Part shown: in pieces, positions 18,645 through 25,866 of the stretch
Position numbering within the stretch: position 1 is the stretch's first letter
How the letters are laid out: every line of letters begins with the position of its first letter
Assembly: GCA_910587155.1 (NCBI GenBank)
Contig: CAJULA010000010.1
Span: 1 to 64,000 of the forward strand
DNA length: 64,000 nt
Reading direction: 5' to 3'
Source of the DNA: an uncultured Lachnospiraceae bacterium
GTDB lineage: Bacteria > Bacillota > Clostridia > Lachnospirales > Lachnospiraceae
Made by a program: the position numbers and the translations under genes
The notes under the pieces: generated by a model
What the model was told of the DNA's origin: nothing
Databases searched by the model: none
Seen by the model: only the letters and a program-made list of their open reading frames with translations

Positions 18645-19844
18645 ATGGAAGCATATACAGTATTTAAGGATCTGGCTATTATCATCATTGTTGCAAAAAT
18701 CTTCGGCATTCTGGCGAGAAAGGTGAAAGCACCTCAGGTGGTGGGTGAGATTATTGCAGGACTTTTAATAGGTCCCTGTGTACTGGGATGGGTGACTCAG
18801 ACAGTCTTTCTCAGTGAGATGGCAGAGATCGGCGTTATCTTGCTTATGTTTTCTGCGGGTCTGGGAACTGACTTAAAAGAACTGATTAAGACAGGGCCGG
18901 TTGCTTTTCTGATTGCATGCTGTGGTGTATTTGTACCGCTTGTCTGCGGCGGGGCGCTTTATATGGCATTTTACGGTGTCTCTCCCTGGGGCAGCGATGA
19001 ATTTTATAAAGCAGTCTTTATGGGAACCATACTGACAGCCACTTCCGTCAGCATTACCGTGGAATGTCTCAAGGAGATGGGGAAACTCAAAGGACGGGTA
19101 GGTACGACGATCCTGAGTGCCGCCATCATTGACGATGTCATCGGTATCGTAGTGCTAACCTTTGTGATTGGATTTAAAAGTCCGGATTCCAGTCCGTTTA
19201 AAGTAGTAATCAGCACAATTCTGTTTTTTGTGTTTGCCGTTGTAGTCGGATTTATTTCTTATCACATTTTTGCCATTATAGACGAGAGATATGCTCATAC
19301 GAGAAGGATTCCTATCACGGGGTTTGCTTTCTGTCTGGCCATGGCTTATGTGGCAGAACGCTATTTTGGTATTGCGGATATTACGGGCGCTTATGTGGCC
19401 GGTATTATTCTCTGCAGTGTCAAGGATGCGGAATACATAGCACGGAAGATGGACATCAATTCTTATATGCTGTTTGGCCCGATTTTCTTTGCCAGCATTG
19501 GTTTAAAGACCAGCATTGACAATGTCACCGGATCATTACTTGCTTTTTCTGCGGCATTTGTGCTGGTAGGGCTTTTGAGTAAAATAATAGGCTGCGGCCT
19601 GATGGCCAGAATCTGCCGCTTTAGCGGGAAGGATTCCCTGAAAGTAGGTGTCGGTATGATGACAAGGGGAGAAGTGGCCCTGATTGTCTCTCAGAAGGGA
19701 CTGTCAGTGGGCCTGATGTCACCGGTCTATTTTACATCGGTGATTTTCCTGATTATCGTATCATCCATCCTTACACCGATTCTGTTGAAAATTCTTTACG
19801 GAAAATCAGAACAGGATTTGATCCAGATGGATCCGTATCAGTAA
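18645..19844 (+). CDS. CPA2-family cation:proton antiporter
   Basis: Membrane antiporter of 399 residues with about 12 helices. The pattern matches the Na+/H+ exchanger family of the KefB/NapA type: KAPQVVGEIIAGLLIGP near the N-terminus and SAAIIDDVIGIVVL, with the paired Asp residues used for cation exchange in electrogenic members. GEVALIVSQKGLSVG is also characteristic. No TrkA-N (RCK) domain follows, so it lacks the regulatory tail of Kef systems. The ion (Na+ or K+) cannot be decided. It lies 24 bp after gyrA and may be co-transcribed with it. Confidence 0.85.
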   Translation: MEAYTVFKDLAIIIIVAKIFGILARKVKAPQVVGEIIAGLLIGPCVLGWVTQTVFLSEMAEIGVILLMFSAGLGTDLKELIKTGPVAFLIACCGVFVPLVCGGALYMAFYGVSPWGSDEFYKAVFMGTILTATSVSITVECLKEMGKLKGRVGTTILSAAIIDDVIGIVVLTFVIGFKSPDSSPFKVVISTILFFVFAVVVGFISYHIFAIIDERYAHTRRIPITGFAFCLAMAYVAERYFGIADITGAYVAGIILCSVKDAEYIARKMDINSYMLFGPIFFASIGLKTSIDNVTGSLLAFSAAFVLVGLLSKIIGCGLMARICRFSGKDSLKVGVGMMTRGEVALIVSQKGLSVGLMSPVYFTSVIFLIIVSSILTPILLKILYGKSEQDLIQMDPYQ

Positions 19845-19868
19845 AAATAAAAAAATGGGAGAAACAAA

Positions 19869-21089
19869 ATGACTATTTTTGATGAATTGAAAGCAAGAGG
19901 CCTTCTTGCACAGCTGACGGACGAAGAAGAAATAAAGGAGCTGATTAATAACGGAAAAGCGACTTTTTATATCGGATTTGATCCGACTGCGGACAGCCTT
20001 CATGTAGGGCATTTTATGGCTCTTTGTCTGATGAAACGCCTGCAGATGGCAGGCAATAAACCTATCGCTCTTGTGGGAGGCGGAACGGGAATGATCGGCG
20101 ATCCTTCCGGCAGAAGTGATATGCGTACGATGATGACGGTGGAGGAGATAGAGCATAATTGTGAATGTTTTAAAAAACAGATGAGTCGGTTTATTGATTT
20201 TTCTGAAGGACAGGCTCTGATGGTAAACAATGCGGACTGGCTGATGGGTCTGAATTATATCGAACTGCTCAGAGAAGTGGGTGCTCATTTTTCCGTAAAC
20301 CGTATGCTCACGGCGGAATGTTATAAGCAGAGGATGGAAAAGGGACTGTCTTTTCTGGAATTTAATTACATGATTATGCAGAGTTATGATTTCTATGAGT
20401 TGTTCCGGAAATATGGCTGTAATATGCAGTTTGGCGGAGATGACCAGTGGAGCAATATGCTGGGCGGCACGGAACTGATCCGGCGCAAGCTGGGCAAGGA
20501 TGCTTATGCCATGACAATCACACTGCTTCTGAATTCCGAAGGCAAGAAAATGGGAAAGACCCAGAAAGGTGCTGTGTGGCTTGATCCTGATAAGACATCT
20601 CCCTTTGAATTTTATCAGTACTGGCGGAATGTGGCAGATGCGGATGTGCTGAAATGTATCCGTATGCTTACGTTCCTGCCATTGGAAGAAATAGATCAAA
20701 TGGATGCCTGGGAAGGCAGCCAGCTCAATAAGGCAAAAGAAATCCTGGCCTTTGAACTGACGAAACTGGTACATGGTGAGGAAGAGGCAAAAAAGGCTCA
20801 GGAAGGGGCAAGGGCGCTGTTTTCCACCGGTAATGCCGCTGAGATGCCTACGGCGCTGCTGACAGAGGATGATTTTAAAGAAGAAAAGATAGATCTGATC
20901 AGTCTGCTTGTAGCATGCGGCCTTGTATCCAGCAGATCAGAAGGCAGACGGGCCATCGAACAGGGAGGTGTGTCCCTGAACGGAGAAAAAGAGACAGATA
21001 TCAGGAGAGAATATGATCGATCCTTTTTTTCTGACGGAGTTGTCATAAAGCGAGGTAAGAAAAATTTCAGAAAGGCAGTTATCAAATAG
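19869..21089 (+). CDS. tyrS: Tyrosine--tRNA ligase
   Basis: Class I aminoacyl-tRNA synthetase charging tRNA-Tyr. The HIGH motif is HVGH in DSLHVGHFMALCL, and the KMSKS equivalent is KMGKT. Tyr recognition segments include IMQSYDF and GGDDQWSNM. A C-terminal S4 domain (about 340-406) binds tRNA: ACGLVSSRSEGRRAIEQGGVSLNG. Length 406 is normal for the TyrS type. No T-box leader is visible upstream; the gap to the antiporter is only 24 bp, so it is likely read from an upstream promoter. Confidence 0.97.
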   Translation: MTIFDELKARGLLAQLTDEEEIKELINNGKATFYIGFDPTADSLHVGHFMALCLMKRLQMAGNKPIALVGGGTGMIGDPSGRSDMRTMMTVEEIEHNCECFKKQMSRFIDFSEGQALMVNNADWLMGLNYIELLREVGAHFSVNRMLTAECYKQRMEKGLSFLEFNYMIMQSYDFYELFRKYGCNMQFGGDDQWSNMLGGTELIRRKLGKDAYAMTITLLLNSEGKKMGKTQKGAVWLDPDKTSPFEFYQYWRNVADADVLKCIRMLTFLPLEEIDQMDAWEGSQLNKAKEILAFELTKLVHGEEEAKKAQEGARALFSTGNAAEMPTALLTEDDFKEEKIDLISLLVACGLVSSRSEGRRAIEQGGVSLNGEKETDIRREYDRSFFSDGVVIKRGKKNFRKAVIK

Positions 21090-21090
21090 C

Positions 21091-21750
21091 ATGAAAAATA
21101 AGGCTGTTATTTTTGACATGGACGGCGTACTTTTTGATACGGAGTCCATGTCGTCCAACGCCTGGTTTCAGCTGGCAGAGGAGTGGGAGTTGGGAGATAT
21201 TGCCGAACTGACAGATCTCTGTATCGGCAGAAACAGGACGGATATCATCCTTCAGTTTAAAGAAAGATTCGGACAGGAATTTGATGCGGACAGATTTCTG
21301 AAAAAAGGGCATGAACTGGTACAGAGATGGATAGAAAGAGACGGACTTCCTCTCATGAAAGGGGTAAAGGAAATACTGCAATATCTGAAAGAAAACAGGT
21401 ATACGATCGGTGTGGCCTCTTCTTCCGGTACAAAAACTGTGATCAGTCATATGGAACGTTCCGGGCTTCTTGGTTATTTTGATGCCGTTATCGGGGGCGA
21501 TCAGGTCAGACTGAGTAAGCCCAGACCCGATATTTATTTAAAAGCCTGTAAAGCACTGCAGATACCTCCCTGTGAAGCCATGGCAGTAGAAGATTCTCCC
21601 AATGGGATCAGGGCAGCTTTTGCGGCCGGAATGAAGCCTGTGATGATTCCTGATCTGATAAAACCCGATGAAGAGATCATGGCGCTTCTTTACCGGAAAT
21701 ATGATTCTCTGACTGAAATGAAAAAAGCGTTTGAAAAAGGGATGCTGTGA
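21091..21750 (+). CDS. HAD-superfamily sugar-phosphatase / phosphoglucomutase-like
   Basis: HAD hydrolase of 219 residues with the four motifs: I DMDGVLFDTE, II ASSSGT, III Lys in LSKPRPDIY, and IV VEDSPNGI. The alpha-helical cap (about 18-85) places it in the class that includes beta-phosphoglucomutase and small sugar or sugar-alcohol phosphatases. Sequence alone does not fix the substrate. It begins 1 bp after the tyrS stop and is likely translated from the same mRNA. Confidence 0.87.
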   Translation: MKNKAVIFDMDGVLFDTESMSSNAWFQLAEEWELGDIAELTDLCIGRNRTDIILQFKERFGQEFDADRFLKKGHELVQRWIERDGLPLMKGVKEILQYLKENRYTIGVASSSGTKTVISHMERSGLLGYFDAVIGGDQVRLSKPRPDIYLKACKALQIPPCEAMAVEDSPNGIRAAFAAGMKPVMIPDLIKPDEEIMALLYRKYDSLTEMKKAFEKGML

Positions 21751-21759
21751 GCATCCCTT
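21734..21759 (-). terminator. Terminator of the 21766-22689 gene
   Basis: Stem AAGGGATGC/GCATCCCTT (21737-21745 and 21751-21759) with a 5-base loop holding the stop of the convergent HAD gene. On the minus strand it is followed by five T, making it a proper rho-independent terminator for the gene that ends at 21766. Confidence 0.75.
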
Positions 21760-21765
21760 GAAACC

Positions 21766-22689
21766 CTACCAGAAAATGCCTTCCAGTGCATAAAAAAGTT
21801 CCCAATCATAATTCTCCTGATATTCCCCGTCTTTTGGTCCAAACCATTCTCCCCGTAAAATATAATAACGCCAGCTTTTGGAACCGTCACAGAGATCATT
21901 CTGCCCTTTATTGCTTGTGATGGACACTGTTAGATTGCAGGTATAATCTGTGTCCCTGTTAATATCTTCCATTATGGCCAGGATGTTTTCCCGGATTTCT
22001 TCTTCATGCGTCTTTTTCCCGGTTTCCGACAGGTCTACCTCATCTATACTGAGATGCATGGATACTTCAATGGGAAAACGTTGAAAAATACCATGATAAT
22101 CCAGATTATAAAAGTGAATCATATTCTGTTCTTCTGACAGGCTTTGCCACAGTTTATTAAAATACTGATTGTTTTTTTCTTTTGTTCTGTTATATTCCTC
22201 TTCTTTGTCCATCGTATAGCTGCCTACCGGAGAACCGATAAAAATAAAGCAATAGGATGCTGAAAAATATTCCTCTGCGGAAAGACTCTCAAATGTTCCT
22301 TTGGGAAAACGGTCAAGAAGATACTTTTGTTTGTAATAGGAGGACAGTTGATTTTTCAGCCATTCTATCTGTTGTGATTCCAGATTCTGCCGATTATTCA
22401 ATGTCTGTGTATAGGTAAAGCCATTTTGATCCTGATAGGTGATGTCCCATTCATCATAGATAAGGCCGTCAACATGATAACCACAGTCACAGTTTTCAGC
22501 TTCTATTTTTACGGTTTTCTTTTCTCCGATTTCGTAATCACTGCCGAACATAATGGCGAGCTGTTCTTTGTAGAGAATCGGATAGTCCTCCGTATATTTG
22601 CGGGGAATATTTTTTATATAGGAAGCGCAGGTGCTGACAGCGGCATAGATAAAAAGCACGGACAGGAGCAATTTTATCAATGGTTTCAA
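21766..22689 (-). CDS. Hypothetical exported or membrane-anchored protein
   Basis: A 307-residue protein I do not recognise. One hydrophobic segment near the N-terminus (LLLSVLFIYAAVSTCASYIK) looks like a signal anchor; VSTC is a poor lipobox, so a lipoprotein is possible but not favoured. The rest is rich in Tyr, Asp, Glu and aromatics, with CDCGYH near residue 65 and an NKGQNDLCDGS segment late in the protein. The start is taken as TTG at 22689 because AAAGGA precedes it. The ATG at 22734 lies inside an inverted repeat that follows the upstream gene. It may be transcribed with the SIMPL-domain gene. Confidence 0.65.
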   Translation of the reverse strand: MKPLIKLLLSVLFIYAAVSTCASYIKNIPRKYTEDYPILYKEQLAIMFGSDYEIGEKKTVKIEAENCDCGYHVDGLIYDEWDITYQDQNGFTYTQTLNNRQNLESQQIEWLKNQLSSYYKQKYLLDRFPKGTFESLSAEEYFSASYCFIFIGSPVGSYTMDKEEEYNRTKEKNNQYFNKLWQSLSEEQNMIHFYNLDYHGIFQRFPIEVSMHLSIDEVDLSETGKKTHEEEIRENILAIMEDINRDTDYTCNLTVSITSNKGQNDLCDGSKSWRYYILRGEWFGPKDGEYQENYDWELFYALEGIFW

Positions 22690-22713
22690 TTTTTTTCCTT
22701 TCCCGGGGTATAA

Positions 22714-22744
22714 GAAACCCGGCAGAACATGCATGCCGGGTTTC
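22714..22744 (-). terminator. Hairpin after the SIMPL-domain gene
   Basis: Inverted repeat of 11 bp (22714-22724 and 22734-22744, arms GAAACCCGGCA and TGCCGGGTTTC) directly after the stop at 22750. The T tract after it on the minus strand is poor (TTATA), so it may only attenuate transcription into the next gene. Confidence 0.5.
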
Positions 22745-22749
22745 CTTCA

Positions 22750-23568
22750 TTAGTCTGTGGCATAATTTAATTTCACGGTAATGGTAGCGGTTTTGTTTCT
22801 GGAACTTGTATCGAATGCGCCGCCATAGCTGTATTCAGAGTCCGAATTTTGTGCAGTGATCTGGAATACGCCAAGGTTGGCACTGAGAAGACGGGTTGTG
22901 CGTGCGTTTGTACCGTTTGCAATGATATCGGCTCTGGCCTTGGCATTTTCCGTGGCCTGCTCAATCAGATCCAGCTTCAGTTCGTCCAGTTTCGTATAAT
23001 AATATTCCGGCGAATCTGACTCAAATTCGATATTCGCCTCGATCAGTTTCGTAATATCCCTGGAGATTGCATCTACCTTGTCGATGTCTTCGGAAGTGAC
23101 AGTGACAGACTGGTACAGGTCATAGCCGTCCAGATATTCTCCGATCCTCTCTCCCTCATCATTGTATTGTGTAGTCCATCTCTGAGAAATGGAAACAGAA
23201 CTGAAGGAAAGCTCTGATTCGGAAATGCCATTATCCGTCAGATATTTTTTGATGACTTCGGCATCATTTTTAATGGACTTGTAAGCACTCTTGGGTGTGA
23301 CTCCATAGGAAGAAAAGCTGCCTCTCCATACAATCAGATCTGATTCAAAGTCACAGCTTGCTGATCCGGTCACGCTGATCCCGCTGCCGCTGTTGTATTT
23401 TTTGTATTTTGCAAAGTTGCCTGAAAAAATACTGACACAGATAATTGCGGAAATTCCGGCGATCAGTGCAATGACGATAGAGGTGGAAAGCGGCTTTTTC
23501 GGCGGCTTGCCCATAGTCTCCGGCGTTTGCAGAGCGTCATTCCCATTTCCATACGTGTTTCCGTACAT
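22750..23568 (-). CDS. SIMPL (DUF541) domain-containing membrane-anchored protein
   Basis: A 272-residue protein with a cytoplasmic Asn/Gly/Pro-rich start, one membrane segment (about 28-50, STSIVIALIAGISAIICVSI), then an extracytoplasmic SIMPL/DUF541 domain. Family signs are ISVTGSASCDFESDLIVWRGSF at its start, LSFSSVSISQRW, GYDLYQSVTVTSEDIDKVDAI in the middle and ATENAKARADIIANG near the end. SIMPL proteins are envelope proteins of unclear function, sometimes linked to oxidative or envelope stress. The gene is followed by a hairpin and another exported protein on the same strand. Confidence 0.85.
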   Translation of the reverse strand: MYGNTYGNGNDALQTPETMGKPPKKPLSTSIVIALIAGISAIICVSIFSGNFAKYKKYNSGSGISVTGSASCDFESDLIVWRGSFSSYGVTPKSAYKSIKNDAEVIKKYLTDNGISESELSFSSVSISQRWTTQYNDEGERIGEYLDGYDLYQSVTVTSEDIDKVDAISRDITKLIEANIEFESDSPEYYYTKLDELKLDLIEQATENAKARADIIANGTNARTTRLLSANLGVFQITAQNSDSEYSYGGAFDTSSRNKTATITVKLNYATD

Positions 23569-23695
23569 AATATACTCCCCCTTCTGATATGTAAATCAAC
23601 AGTTATTCTTATTATAGCAGATGGCATGGAGTTTACAAGAAGCTAAAATGGAAAGTTTTATTAAGATTTTCATCTGTTATCCATCCTACGGACAG

Positions 23696-23742
23696 AAAAA
23701 AGCACCATCCCCAAGGCTGCTGCGTCCTCAAAAATGGTACTT
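23696..23742 (-). terminator. Terminator of tRNA-Lys
   Basis: On the minus strand the arms AAGTACCAT (23742-23734) and ATGGTGCTT (23708-23700) form a 9-bp stem with one G-U pair, followed by TTTTTTC. It lies directly downstream of the tRNA. Confidence 0.75.
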
Positions 23743-23747
23743 ATAAG

Positions 23748-23820
23748 TGCGCCTTCAGGGGTTCGAACCCTGGACACCCTGATTAAGAGTCAGGTGCTCT
23801 GCCAGCTGAGCTAAAGGCGC
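23748..23820 (-). tRNA. tRNA-Lys (anticodon CUU)
   Basis: A complete 73-base cloverleaf on the minus strand. The acceptor stem is GCGCCTT/AAGGCGC, the D arm contains AGCTCAGCTGGCAGAGC, the anticodon stem CCTGA/TCAGG encloses CTCTTAA with anticodon CTT, and the T arm carries GGTTCGAACCC. The discriminator base is A and CCA is not encoded. It stands alone with its own promoter and terminator. Confidence 0.96.
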
Positions 23821-23851
23821 GTTCGCTTTACTTGTTTACAACACAATAATG

Positions 23852-23880
23852 ATTATAGTATAATATGTTTTAGTTTGCAA
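23852..23880 (-). promoter_or_regulatory. Promoter of tRNA-Lys
   Basis: On the minus strand TTGCAA (23875-23880), 17-bp spacer, TATAAT (23852-23857), about 30 bp before the tRNA 5' end. This is a good vegetative promoter. Confidence 0.75.
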
Positions 23881-23960
23881 GAGATTTTTACAAAAAAATG
23901 AATTTTCTCTTAAATTTGTGAAAAATATAAAATAAAAAGAAAGAAAAAAGGTGATATTTT

Positions 23961-24743
23961 ATGATATTTGAAACACACGCTCATTATGATGATGAGGCAT
24001 TTGAGGAAGATCGGGAAGCGCTTTTGGGGAAGCTTACGGAAAAGGGAATCGGAGCCGTCATCAATGCGGGCTCCAGTCTGGAATCCTTGAAAAAGATTGC
24101 GGAGCTGACAGAGAAGTATCCTTTTATATATGGGGCAGTGGGAATACATCCCTGTGATACCGGCGAACTGACAGAAGAGAATTTGTTATGGATGAAGGAG
24201 CGGTGCAAAGACAAGAAAACAGTGGCAGTCGGTGAGATCGGGCTGGATTATCACTGGAAGGAGCCGGAGGCAGAGATTCAGAAACAGTGGTTTATCCGTC
24301 AGTTAATATTGGCACAGGAAGTTTCCCTTCCTGTCATCATTCATTCCAGGGAAGCTGCAAAGGATACACTGGATATTATGAAAACATATCATGCCGAAAA
24401 GACAGGAGGTGTCATTCATTGTTTTTCCTATGGAAAGGAAATGGCGGAGGAATTTGGGAAGCTGGGATTTTATTTCGGAATCGGTGGCGTGGTCACTTTT
24501 CAGAATGCAAGAAAGCTGTTGGAAGCGTTGGAGGTGATACCGATGGAGAAGATAGTCCTGGAAACAGACAGCCCGTATCTTGCGCCGGTTCCACACAGAG
24601 GAGAGAGGAATAGTTCACTGTATTTACCTTATATCATCGAAAAGATAAGTGAGATCAAAAGCATTTCTGTTCAGGAAGTGACAGATATCACAAGACAGAA
24701 TGCAGAAAGACTTTTTGGAATCAGATGCGAAGGAGGACGATGA
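23961..24743 (+). CDS. tatD: TatD-family metal-dependent hydrolase (DNase)
   Basis: TIM-barrel metal hydrolase of 260 residues. Metal ligands are visible in the family order: HAH near the N-terminus (FETHAHYDD), Glu in VGEIGLDYH, His in IHSREA, His in HCFSYG, and Asp in LETDSPYLAPVP. TatD enzymes have 3'-5' exonuclease activity and roles in DNA repair and quality control. Its stop overlaps the rsmA start (ATGA), an arrangement also common in other Firmicutes. Confidence 0.93.
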   Translation: MIFETHAHYDDEAFEEDREALLGKLTEKGIGAVINAGSSLESLKKIAELTEKYPFIYGAVGIHPCDTGELTEENLLWMKERCKDKKTVAVGEIGLDYHWKEPEAEIQKQWFIRQLILAQEVSLPVIIHSREAAKDTLDIMKTYHAEKTGGVIHCFSYGKEMAEEFGKLGFYFGIGGVVTFQNARKLLEALEVIPMEKIVLETDSPYLAPVPHRGERNSSLYLPYIIEKISEIKSISVQEVTDITRQNAERLFGIRCEGGR

Positions 24744-25603
24744 TGGCTTATCTTGGCAATCCGTCACGCACAGCAGAAGTATTAAAAAAATATCAATTTC
24801 ATTTTCAGAAAAGATACGGACAGAATTTTCTGATTGACAGCCATATCCTGGAAAAGATTATTCAGGTTTCCCATATTACGGAGAAGGATTTTGTATTGGA
24901 GATCGGGCCTGGTATCGGTACAATGACACAGTATCTGGCAGAATCTGCAGGAGGGGTGGCGGCAGTGGAAATAGACAAATCACTGATTCCGATTCTGGAA
25001 GAGACACTGGCTGATTATGATAATGTGACTATTATTCATGAGGATATTCTGAAAATGGATATCAGGGCTCTGGCAGAGGAAAAAAATAATGGCAGACCTG
25101 TAAAAGTGGTGGCGAATCTTCCCTATTATATTACCACTCCGATTATTATGGGACTGTTTGAAAGTCATGTGCCTCTGGAAAGCATTACAGTCATGGTGCA
25201 GAAGGAAGTCGCGGACAGGATGCAGGCCGGACCGGGAACAAAAGATTACGGCGCTCTGTCTTTGGCTGTTCAGTATTATGCCAGACCAGAAGTAATGTTT
25301 ATGGTTTCACCGAGCTGCTTTATGCCCAGACCCACTGTGGGAAGTGCAGTGATCCGTCTGGTCAGATATCAGGAAAATCCTGTTACCGTAACGGATGAAG
25401 CCCGTATGTTTGCAATGATAAAAGCCGCTTTCGGACAGAGAAGAAAAACACTTATCAACAGTCTTTCCCATGCGCCGGCACTGGGCATCAGCAAAGGGCA
25501 GATTACCGATGCTCTGGAGAAGATGCAGCTTGACTGCAATATCAGAGGAGAGGCTCTTACATTGGAACAATTTGCACGGCTGAGTATGTTAATCAGCTTT
25601 TGA
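24740..25603 (+). CDS. rsmA: 16S rRNA (adenine-N6)-dimethyltransferase RsmA (KsgA)
   Basis: Dimethylates the two adjacent adenines near the 3' end of 16S rRNA (A1518/A1519 in E. coli). Signatures are KRYGQNFLID, the SAM loop EIGPGIGTMTQYLA, and the catalytic NLPYYITTPII. The C-terminal domain carries FGQRRKTLINSLS. The start at 24740 is chosen because AGGAGG lies just upstream and the ATG overlaps the tatD stop; ATG at 24743 is equally possible. Length 287 is normal. Confidence 0.96.
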   Translation: MMAYLGNPSRTAEVLKKYQFHFQKRYGQNFLIDSHILEKIIQVSHITEKDFVLEIGPGIGTMTQYLAESAGGVAAVEIDKSLIPILEETLADYDNVTIIHEDILKMDIRALAEEKNNGRPVKVVANLPYYITTPIIMGLFESHVPLESITVMVQKEVADRMQAGPGTKDYGALSLAVQYYARPEVMFMVSPSCFMPRPTVGSAVIRLVRYQENPVTVTDEARMFAMIKAAFGQRRKTLINSLSHAPALGISKGQITDALEKMQLDCNIRGEALTLEQFARLSMLISF

Positions 25604-25649
25604 CTTATGCAAATGGCTATGGTAAACTTACAATAACTTACTGTGAAAG

Positions 25650-25800
25650 CCCCGGACAGCGGCTGTGTGGCCTGGCGTGCTTGCACGCACAGCCATACAG
25701 ACATTGGACGGGCAAGCCGGTATGAGCAAGTAGGCCGATAGGCCGGATTGCGAATACCAGCGGCAGTCACGGGAGAGCCGAAGGCGCGTAGTGACTGGTT
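25650..25800. other. GC-rich structured intergenic element of unknown nature
   Basis: The 263-bp gap after rsmA contains three consecutive stem-loops. The first has GGCTGT/ACAGCC outside GCGTG/CACGC (25661-25694). The second has GGTAT/ATACC, GCAA/TTGC and GGCC-GATA-GGCC nested (25719-25758). The third has CAGTCAC/GTGACTG around GCC-GAA-GGC (25764-25797). The base composition is higher in GC than the flanking genes. It could be a structured RNA, a leader of the next gene, or a copy of a dispersed palindromic repeat. The GC-rich character continues to about 25840. Confidence 0.6.
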
Positions 25801-25866
25801 TTCATGCCGTGGTGGTGTGCCGCACTAGCTGCGCTGTCTGCTATGGATTTTTATGAGGTGGGTACG

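Noticed and set aside
22690..22734. ATG at 22734 as the start of the exported hypothetical protein
   Set aside because: It lies inside an inverted repeat following the upstream gene and lacks a ribosome binding site; TTG at 22689 has AAAGGA.
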